Below, piece after piece: positions 9,701 through 14,264 of a stretch of 14,264 nucleotides of DNA; position 1 is the stretch's first letter, and each line of letters begins with the position of its first letter. The notes below the pieces were generated by a model. It made no database searches, was not told the DNA's origin, and worked only from the letters and a program-made list of their open reading frames with translations. The stretch is from positions 123,916 to 138,179 of the forward strand of contig PBAR01000005.1 of assembly GCA_002718285.1 (NCBI GenBank), written 5' to 3'. The stretch is from Fidelibacterota bacterium. GTDB taxonomy: Bacteria; Marinisomatota; Marinisomatia; Marinisomatales; UBA1611. Both the position numbers and the translations under genes were made by a program.

Positions 9701-9748
9701 TAATAACGAGAGCAAAGAAAATAAAAAAGCACTAAGTAAATACTTCAC
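6740..9748 (-). CDS. M1-family zinc metallopeptidase fused to an Omp85-like outer-membrane beta-barrel
   Basis: Predicted zinc aminopeptidase tethered in the outer membrane. It has 1002 residues, with a signal peptide at about 1-18. The M1 part covers about 25-610: GGMEYP at 340-345 stands where M1 enzymes have GAMEN, HEIGH at 360-364 with Glu383 (18 residues between) supplies the zinc ligands and general base, and Tyr462 in an AYTKPALML block fits the M1 catalytic tyrosine. From about 615 to the end (roughly 388 residues) the sequence alternates polar and aromatic or hydrophobic residues like a barrel. LRGF at 889-892 matches the L6 (V/L)RG(F/Y) motif of Omp85 proteins, then come an FIDGGVFWD strand, a DGGFGFRFD strand and a final amphipathic strand ending FQRSI. 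No POTRA repeat is evident between the two parts. The start is GTG (9746-9748) without a clear Shine-Dalgarno; the next Met (33) would remove the signal peptide. It lies 18 bases after tlpA. The M1 call is firm; the Omp85 assignment is by motif only. Confidence 0.88.
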   Translation of the reverse strand: MKYLLSAFLFSLLSLLNGDQKEYYWQQRVDYHMDVNLYDSLRQLAGKSIIKYVNNSPDSLDYIYMHLYPNAFQEGSVKYREYLKNFGRASRAKYFKQKLKGFTSKIKVHDFNISKDGEPVLKRYSIDDTILKASLNQKLAPNEILRIDLSWTHHVGEMVERAGYYGGQYNMAQWYPKIAVYDEQGWHPDVFHAEGEFYGEFGNFEVNFDLPASFIVCASGVVIDGDPGWSSVAVDTSIDYVIWSSIFDSTFVKPEKYKRRQVTFFAENVHDFAWVSGPDLRYEHGKWKDIDVHVLYHKVRGVEWTKDVLKRSIRSLSWLEEKFGSYPYPQVTTVDRLKSGGMEYPMLVMNGSDRESLIAHEIGHIYFYGILANNEMDEAWMDEGFTTNQTRNYMVHHHGPHGYELKLYDEYDKFPNKHWPLGNSLHSSQWYSINFMRSGFDEPISRSSYQFLNGISYRQNAYTKPALMLNELNYILGDSVYYGAMKYYYDTWKLKHVNELKFIRSIEEFTNRELDWFFDSWLHTTNHLDYGIKSFKKSRIKLSGKWKVSLEISSLGDRFLPILLETEFKDGTVNRQWWENHLWRFNDTLSYTVDQEPVRVKIDPDVQSVDLDYRNNTTKMNYHIMFDWPGNSYNPRDQYVVLWKPHFYFYRDSTDLAPGLNVNWYYGPYENTTLLANYSVKTKDLFWYLNGWRELVHILPRTKFHFWSFNKPILKEFGGKIEKKWNRVYGRTPTHYFSSGFYIQTEYDSTRAIPLGYNTNGKLAVGYLTWDGEFGPADFDLNGASTLGSYSTWKFARLTGIGLFEKSWKNHSLSPEIDPDEKLTKQLRFKQRVIIGKIWTDENGVPGQEGYNVEGNSSNDLLSKSYLVDRFYGNEKLFSHYHLPGEGNLRGFIGQNERGAEALVGFTTEVSIYLKLSDHNAGIELATFIDGGVFWDRQDLDKENYVNRNLLDGGFGFRFDTSIFEHDLYFRIDIPFFTYNNSRENRSKLDFNHWIVSFQRSI

Positions 9749-9766
9749 TTTTTAATAAAAATAAAT

Positions 9767-10336
9767 TTATAAATAAGGTTTTAAATCCTTATAAAATATA
9801 TGTTCGGATCGAGGTCCTATATATTTTTTTACTATGTAGCCATCGCGATCGATAATAAATGTGGTAGGTATGCCATTAATAGGTCGCCCTGTGGCTTTAC
9901 CGTATTCCCAGGTTACCATCTGGGTTTCTCTAGATTCAATATCTGTTAATAAAGTATAGTTAATACCCATTCTATCTGAAAATCTTTGTATGTTATCCGC
10001 TGAACCAGATGTTAACGTTATACCAACAATTTCCAGTCCCCTTTCATGGTATTTATTAATTAATTCAATAAAATCAGGAATTTCTTTAATGCATGGTCCA
10101 CACCAGGTACCCCAAAAATTAAGCAATACAACCTTCCCTCTATAGTCTGATAACTGAACATGGTTCCCTTCCAAATCAGAAAGAATGAAATCAGGTGCTT
10201 TTATAGAACCTTCAGGACGAATAACCTTACTATTAATATTATTAATTTTCTTCTTTTTTGCTTCAGCAAGAGCATTGTCCTGTCCACAACAAACTATTAT
10301 GAACAATATAAATCCAGGTATAATTACTTTCTTCAT
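9767..10336 (-). CDS. TlpA/ResA-like membrane-anchored thioredoxin
   Basis: Extracytoplasmic thiol-disulfide reductase of the AhpC/TSA-Redoxin type, 189 residues. An N-terminal hydrophobic segment (4-17) ends in VCCGQ and could be a degenerate lipobox (Cys16 or Cys17) or an uncleaved anchor. A charged linker (about 27-45) precedes the thioredoxin fold at about 46-189, with the active site WCGPC (Cys79 and Cys82) and the cis-proline Pro157 in GIPTTF. The usual ResA-type insertion lies between them. Such proteins reduce apocytochrome c haem-binding cysteines or other periplasmic disulfides and receive electrons from DsbD/CcdA. The dsbD gene lies 66 bases upstream, which supports that partnership, and the M1-barrel gene follows after 18 bases, almost certainly co-transcribed. 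The ATG at 10334-10336 has no Shine-Dalgarno. The substrate is not known; no cytochrome gene is in view. Confidence 0.92.
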   Translation of the reverse strand: MKKVIIPGFILFIIVCCGQDNALAEAKKKKINNINSKVIRPEGSIKAPDFILSDLEGNHVQLSDYRGKVVLLNFWGTWCGPCIKEIPDFIELINKYHERGLEIVGITLTSGSADNIQRFSDRMGINYTLLTDIESRETQMVTWEYGKATGRPINGIPTTFIIDRDGYIVKKYIGPRSEHIFYKDLKPYL

Positions 10337-10380
10337 TATTTAAAAATTATATAATCTAGAAAATACAATTTTAGTAATAT

Positions 10381-10401
10381 AAAATAAAACCTTTTGAAGG
10401 T
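10381..10401 (-). terminator. Weak hairpin plus T-rich tract after dsbD
   Basis: On the minus strand ACCTT, a 3-base loop and AAGGT (plus arms 10389-10393 and 10397-10401) begin directly after the dsbD stop codon and are followed by TTTATTTTATAT. The 5-bp stem is short, so at best it is a partial terminator that lowers expression of tlpA and the M1-barrel gene relative to dsbD. Confidence 0.3.
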
Positions 10402-10402
10402 A

Positions 10403-12346
10403 TTACCGATCAAATGAGTTACGGTCATAAAATGCTTTAATACCACTACTTAAAAACTCAGAAAATCCTTTTGGTATGTATCCACCTGTATCTGATAAAG
10501 TATATTCATCTAAAGGGTCAAGTACTACATAATAAGGTTGTGTCGCCTGATTATAACGTTCAAATTGTAACCTTGCAAAAACTTCACTCAAGGAATCCTT
10601 TTTATCTACATAAAGTCTCGCCAAGATCATCTTATCAAATTGTTCTTTCACAACTTCAGTAGTAAAAATTCGACGTTCCATTACTCTACAGTTAGCGCAA
10701 TACACACCGGTAAAATCAATAAATAATGGCCTACCTGTTTCCTTTGCTTTTGCTAAGGCTCCATCGTAATCATCCACATACCAACCATCCTTTCTTGCTA
10801 AATCATCTTCAGTGGGTGGAGGCGGAACCATAGCCTCAATAATCTCATCCACTAACATAGGCATATTTGCATAATGATAAGTGGGAGAAGCATTGAGTGA
10901 CAAAACTAAAGGAAATATTACTAAACCAGTTAAAATGATTGCCACCAGGCGACCCTTTCCTATTTGAAATGGTTTTATTTCCTTATTGTTTGATCCAAGA
11001 GAATAAAAACCTAGCAAATATGCTATTTGGGCGATACCGATAAGAATAAAAATTATAAGTACTTTATTACGGGGAAGAAAATTAAGGCCCCACTCCATAT
11101 CAGGAACCCACAAAAATTTCACCGCTGCTGCTAATTCAATAAACCCAAAAACAATTTTTACTGTTTCCATCCAAAATCCTGAACGAGGCAACTTCTCAAG
11201 AGCTTGAGGAAAAAGAGAAAGAGCTACAAATGGAGCAGCAAATACCAACCCATAAATTAACATACCATAAATACTTGTAAAGAATCCAGTGAGAGTTCCG
11301 CCAGCAGCCAAGACAAGGAGAGTCCCCACAACGGGAACAGTACAACTGAAACTAGTCATTGCAAATGCAACTCCTAATAGTAAAGAACCAACATAAGCAC
11401 TTTTTGCTAACTGGCCCGACTGATCCGTTTTATTTGTTAAACGACCCGCAATGTTAATATTTACTATTCCAAACATCCATAAGGCAAAAAATATAAATAA
11501 TATTCCCAGTGCCAGATTTATCCATGCATTAGTAGCAATAAAATTTCCTATATTCGCATAACGAGTTTTCGAAACGACATCAGTTGCTCCCCATGAAAGC
11601 AGTCCTACGACTATTCCCAAAATAACAAATGTACCAGAAATTCCAAGTCCATAGAACAATGCTATTGTTTTTCTGCCTATATGCTTTTCATCTGCAAGTT
11701 TACCAAAATAAGAAATTATGATAGGAATCATAGGATAGACACATGGCATCACCCAGCTGAGCATTGCTCCACCCACTGCTAAAAGGAGTAGTCCCATTAG
11801 TGACATTCCAAAATTATCAGATACTTTTTCATTAAATAAAGAATTATCATTTAGAAGCGAAACCCTATCCGAACGTGGTGGACCTGATTCAATAGTAACT
11901 GATAAAGAAACAGTTTTTGTTGTTGGAGGATAACACAGTCTATCATTGCAAACCTGAAAGAAAAATTCTAATGTTATATCATAAATTCCAGGATCAAGTA
12001 CGGATTTCACTTTTACAGGTACGAAAAATGTTGCACCATCTGTATGATAATAAGAATTAGTTTCAAAACCATTGTCCCACTTATACTTTGGTTCGGGTTC
12101 TGTAACCATTCCCACCATTCCTACTGCCTTTCCTGAAACATTAATTGCTGTAGGTATGGGCCCCTCGCTGGTTTTATATATCGAATAAATAAACCATCCA
12201 GATTCCATATTTGCAATAACTGGAATATGCACGACTTCTCCAGATCTTGCTGATGGGAAAGAACCTATATTCAGTGAAACAGGATTATCTAATTGCGCGC
12301 ACAAAATCGATACAAATAATGATGCAAAAAACAACTGATTAATCAT
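10403..12346 (-). CDS. dsbD: Thiol:disulfide interchange protein DsbD
   Basis: Inner-membrane protein that carries electrons from cytoplasmic thioredoxin to periplasmic thiol proteins. It has 647 residues and all three expected modules with six redox cysteines. A signal peptide ends near 18 (ILCAQ). The DsbD-alpha Ig-like domain is about 20-160, with Cys133 and Cys138 in CNDRLCYPP; this is CX4C, one residue shorter than the E. coli CX5C spacing. The transmembrane beta domain is about 180-485, with Cys202 in MPCVYP and Cys335 in SCTVP and about eight or nine hydrophobic helices. The C-terminal thioredoxin-like gamma domain is about 520-647, with CANC at 550-553. The ATG at 12344-12346 has no Shine-Dalgarno. 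It is 48 bases after the patatin gene and 66 before tlpA, its likely electron acceptor. Confidence 0.96.
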   Translation of the reverse strand: MINQLFFASLFVSILCAQLDNPVSLNIGSFPSARSGEVVHIPVIANMESGWFIYSIYKTSEGPIPTAINVSGKAVGMVGMVTEPEPKYKWDNGFETNSYYHTDGATFFVPVKVKSVLDPGIYDITLEFFFQVCNDRLCYPPTTKTVSLSVTIESGPPRSDRVSLLNDNSLFNEKVSDNFGMSLMGLLLLAVGGAMLSWVMPCVYPMIPIIISYFGKLADEKHIGRKTIALFYGLGISGTFVILGIVVGLLSWGATDVVSKTRYANIGNFIATNAWINLALGILFIFFALWMFGIVNINIAGRLTNKTDQSGQLAKSAYVGSLLLGVAFAMTSFSCTVPVVGTLLVLAAGGTLTGFFTSIYGMLIYGLVFAAPFVALSLFPQALEKLPRSGFWMETVKIVFGFIELAAAVKFLWVPDMEWGLNFLPRNKVLIIFILIGIAQIAYLLGFYSLGSNNKEIKPFQIGKGRLVAIILTGLVIFPLVLSLNASPTYHYANMPMLVDEIIEAMVPPPPTEDDLARKDGWYVDDYDGALAKAKETGRPLFIDFTGVYCANCRVMERRIFTTEVVKEQFDKMILARLYVDKKDSLSEVFARLQFERYNQATQPYYVVLDPLDEYTLSDTGGYIPKGFSEFLSSGIKAFYDRNSFDR

Positions 12347-12394
12347 AGTTATTGATTGTGGTTTAGCGGAATGACAAGTAACAGATAAATAACA

Positions 12395-13297
12395 TCACAT
12401 CAACCATCGCTTCATTTTATAAAATATATCGCTTTCCTTATCAATCTTCTTTTTTAACTCATCAATACATCTCACTGTTTCTTTGCGACCATTTTGGACT
12501 AACGGCCCAAAATAGCCATAATCAGCCCAATGTAACCCTAATACATCTGGTTCAATCAAAAAGTCAGCATCTTGTAAAATAGCATTTGTTAATCGGGATC
12601 CTGTTATAAGATCCGCTCTTTTCATAATTTCAACCATATTAGGAGACTTCATTCTTGGCAAAGTTCCTCTATCAATATTTACTGCTAAAACGAAATCACA
12701 CTTAGATTTTAAAGCAGAAATTGGTAGAGGGTTAGTTACTCCACCATCAACAATCAATGCATCTCCATCCCTAGTAGGTTTTACGAATCCAGGAATGGAA
12801 CAACTCCTTGCCACAGCTTCTACAAGATTTCCCTTATCGTATATCAGGTCAGCAGAAGTTTGAATATCCGTTGCTACAACTTTCAATGGGATCTCTAATT
12901 CATCAAAAGTCTTAACAGGTAATAAATATTCCAACATCTCATCTATCACATCTCTTTTTATTATATAAGAGCGATTAACTCCGATTAATACCGCAAAATG
13001 TTCCTGGATTTTTTTGGTAGTTTTCTGAAGAAGTGTTTCTGGATTTCGTTCATTAATCAAAATTGTAGACGATTTAAATTTTGTATCATCTTTCATAAGA
13101 AATTTACCAAAATGATTTTCAACCCATTTGGGATCAGGCCTTGCCGCATACATAGCACCTATTACAGCTCCTGCACTTGTCCCTGCTAATATGTCTGGAA
13201 TCAAGTTATTTTCATGAAGCACATCCAAAACGCCTATATGTGCAGCCCCTCTAGCACCGCCACCACCGAGTGCCAACCCCAAGAAAGGTTGCTTCAT
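12395..13297 (-). CDS. Patatin-like phospholipase (RssA/NTE family)
   Basis: Serine acyl hydrolase with a Ser-Asp dyad, 300 residues, with no signal peptide or membrane segment, so probably cytosolic or peripheral on the inner membrane. The glycine-rich oxyanion loop GGGGARG is at 11-17, the nucleophile elbow GTSAG at 39-43 (Ser41), and the catalytic Asp184 lies in VDGGVTNPLP. The patatin fold fills about 6-200; the C-terminal 100 residues are helical and lack a recognisable domain. The length matches stand-alone RssA-like proteins. The start ATG overlaps the stop of the cyclophilin gene (ATGA, 13294-13297) and has an AAAGGG ribosome site 4 bases upstream, so its translation is probably coupled. 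The substrate is unknown; phospholipid or lysophospholipid is the usual family guess. Confidence 0.93.
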   Translation of the reverse strand: MKQPFLGLALGGGGARGAAHIGVLDVLHENNLIPDILAGTSAGAVIGAMYAARPDPKWVENHFGKFLMKDDTKFKSSTILINERNPETLLQKTTKKIQEHFAVLIGVNRSYIIKRDVIDEMLEYLLPVKTFDELEIPLKVVATDIQTSADLIYDKGNLVEAVARSCSIPGFVKPTRDGDALIVDGGVTNPLPISALKSKCDFVLAVNIDRGTLPRMKSPNMVEIMKRADLITGSRLTNAILQDADFLIEPDVLGLHWADYGYFGPLVQNGRKETVRCIDELKKKIDKESDIFYKMKRWLM

Positions 13298-13893
13298 TTT
13301 TCCCTTTTTTCAAGCCGGACAGTCATTTTAATCCGGTCATTTGGATTATCTCTACGATCTCGAGGAACATTAACTATCTGATCAATAATAGATTGTCCTT
13401 CTACAACTTGCCCAAAAACAGTATAATTATTATCAAGATTTGGTGCATCATTAGCACATACAAAAAACTGACTTCCCGCACTGTTAGGGTCTTGAGCCCT
13501 AGCCATTGACAGGATCCCCTTTTTATGTTTGATTGAATTGAATTCAGCTGGAAGCATCCATGTTGCAGAGTCTTTTTCATTTCCAATACCAAAATATTTT
13601 GCAGCATTTCCACCCATCCCGTGGCGAGATTTATCTTCTGACCTGCTATTAGGGTCTCCACCCTGAATAACAAATCCAGGAATAACCCTGTGAAATATGG
13701 TACCATCATAATAACCATTATGGGCATGCATTTTAAAACTTTCTACATGTTTTGGTGCTGATTCATCAAAGAATTCTACCACCATATCTCCGTACTTTGT
13801 AGAGATTATGGCTACATCCTTTTTAGGGTTTTCACAGTTCACCATTATTACTCCTATTATTATTATTTTCAAAATATTTTTTATTTTCATCAT
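13294..13893 (-). CDS. Cyclophilin-type peptidyl-prolyl cis-trans isomerase, exported, possible lipoprotein
   Basis: Catalyses prolyl bond isomerisation to help proteins fold, here probably in the periplasm. It has 199 residues. Residues 1-19 form a very hydrophobic, Ile-rich signal ending in VNC, so Cys20 may be lipidated; Asn just before the Cys is not the classical lipobox. The cyclophilin domain is about 26-197, with [15 protein letters not shown] at 67-81 (catalytic Arg69, Gln77), SQFF at 141-144 and [10 protein letters not shown] at 157-166. The position of the cyclosporin-contacting tryptophan is Leu153, as in many bacterial members. The first ATG (13891-13893) overlaps the pyrE stop by 4 bases and has GGGAG nine bases upstream; a second ATG follows directly. 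Its own stop overlaps the patatin start, so the three genes form one operon. Confidence 0.93.
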   Translation of the reverse strand: MMKIKNILKIIIIGVIMVNCENPKKDVAIISTKYGDMVVEFFDESAPKHVESFKMHAHNGYYDGTIFHRVIPGFVIQGGDPNSRSEDKSRHGMGGNAAKYFGIGNEKDSATWMLPAEFNSIKHKKGILSMARAQDPNSAGSQFFVCANDAPNLDNNYTVFGQVVEGQSIIDQIVNVPRDRRDNPNDRIKMTVRLEKREK

Positions 13894-14264
13894 GAGAATC
13901 GACTCCCTGGTTTCTGTATTGGAAGTAGTGAAAGTTCTTCAGGCAGTTTAGCTTCTTCAAAACTAATCACTTCCAAGCTCGCAACGGCATATTGATTATT
14001 ATGGAGACTGATGGCGCCATTGCTTCTATCCACCAGCACACCAACTCCAATGATATTCCCACCAGCATTTTCTACTATTTTCATAACTTCTTTCACAGAG
14101 CCTCCGGTAGTAATAACATCTTCTACGATTAAAACTTTTTCTCCAGGTTCAATTTCAAAACCTCTTCGCAAAACCATTTCTTCTTCTTTCCTTTCTGAAA
14201 AAATGGTCCGTAAACCAAGTTGACGGCCTACTTCCGAACCAAGAATAATTCCGCCTATGGCGGG
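13890..14264 (-). CDS. pyrE: Orotate phosphoribosyltransferase, C-terminal part (runs off the right edge)
   Basis: Cytosolic pyrimidine-synthesis enzyme that joins orotate and PRPP to give orotidine 5'-phosphate. The frame is open at base 14264 and ends with TGA at 13890-13892, giving 124 visible residues; full-length enzymes have about 190-215, so roughly the N-terminal 40 percent is missing. The visible part begins PAIGGIILG, a conserved loop of the family, continues through the SERKEEE and MVLRRGF block, and contains the PRPP-binding signature [10 protein letters not shown] at visible residues 47-56. The internal ATG at 14175-14177 (the M of MVLRRGF) is not the start, since conserved family sequence continues upstream of it. 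The 4-base overlap with the cyclophilin gene indicates co-transcription. Confidence 0.93.
   Translation of the reverse strand, partial: PAIGGIILGSEVGRQLGLRTIFSERKEEEMVLRRGFEIEPGEKVLIVEDVITTGGSVKEVMKIVENAGGNIIGVGVLVDRSNGAISLHNNQYAVASLEVISFEEAKLPEELSLLPIQKPGSRFS

Noticed and set aside
10160..10354. Short plus-strand frame over the start of the TlpA gene
   Set aside because: It is antisense to the signal peptide and thioredoxin coding region, with no motif and no convincing start.
12395..13297. Patatin gene as a PlpD-like autotransporter (type Vd)
   Set aside because: It has no signal peptide, POTRA or barrel; at 300 residues it is a stand-alone cytosolic-type patatin.
13401..13727. Minus-strand 108-codon frame inside the cyclophilin gene
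   Set aside because: It is an alternative frame fully inside a gene with intact cyclophilin motifs, and its product has no recognisable features.
13855..13869. TAT/TTA trinucleotide run in the cyclophilin signal sequence
   Set aside because: It encodes the Ile-rich hydrophobic core of the signal peptide; unit changes would not shift the frame, so phase variation is not supported.
14175..14177. Internal ATG as the start of a short pyrE
   Set aside because: Conserved OPRTase sequence (PAIGGIILG to SERKEEE) continues upstream in frame to the window edge.
1..14264. tRNA genes, rRNA, CRISPR arrays, transposases, integrases, attachment sites
   Set aside because: None could be recognised on either strand; the gaps are all under 180 bases and hold only the sites listed.

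Overview
The window comes from an AT-rich, Gram-negative bacterium. The main taxonomic clues are a very large secreted protein ending in a Por/type IX secretion (T9SS) type A sorting domain with the NYPNPFNP signature, a dockerin-like segment, and signal peptides that repeatedly end in A-Q. A TAnnTTTG-type promoter element lies in front of the HtrA gene. Together these point to the Fibrobacteres-Chlorobi-Bacteroidetes (FCB) superphylum. A marine Marinimicrobia (SAR406)-like lineage is my best guess, by inference and not by database comparison. All nine recognisable genes lie on the minus strand, so they are read from high to low coordinates. I see no tRNA, rRNA, CRISPR array, insertion sequence or phage gene, and no gap longer than 300 bases.

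In transcription order the window opens with a tight housekeeping cluster. The C-terminal part of pyrE (orotate phosphoribosyltransferase) runs off the right edge. It overlaps by 4 bases (ATGA) a cyclophilin-type prolyl isomerase with an export signal. That gene overlaps by 4 bases a patatin-like phospholipase. After 48 bases comes an envelope redox pair: dsbD, a transmembrane electron conduit with all six expected cysteines, and a TlpA/ResA-like anchored thioredoxin. Eighteen bases further is a 1002-residue protein that joins an M1 zinc metallopeptidase to what looks like a 16-stranded Omp85-type outer-membrane barrel with the L6 LRGF motif. This fusion is the most unusual object in the window.

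After a 177-base gap comes the giant T9SS-exported modular protein (1343 residues from the ATG I prefer). It appears to contain three fibronectin-III-like domains, each split by a different beta-rich insert. These are followed by a carboxypeptidase-regulatory-like module, a dockerin-like pair of calcium loops, a cohesin-like module and the sorting tail. A HtrA/DegP protease with two PDZ domains follows, closed by a clear intrinsic terminator. The N-terminal third of an isoleucyl-tRNA synthetase then runs off the left edge.

Apart from pyrE, ileS and the probably cytosolic patatin, every gene concerns the cell envelope: folding (cyclophilin, DsbD, TlpA), quality control (HtrA), peptide hydrolysis (M1-barrel) and surface display (T9SS cargo). 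This is consistent with a neighbourhood for making and maintaining exported proteins. The functional link between the genes is inference from proximity.
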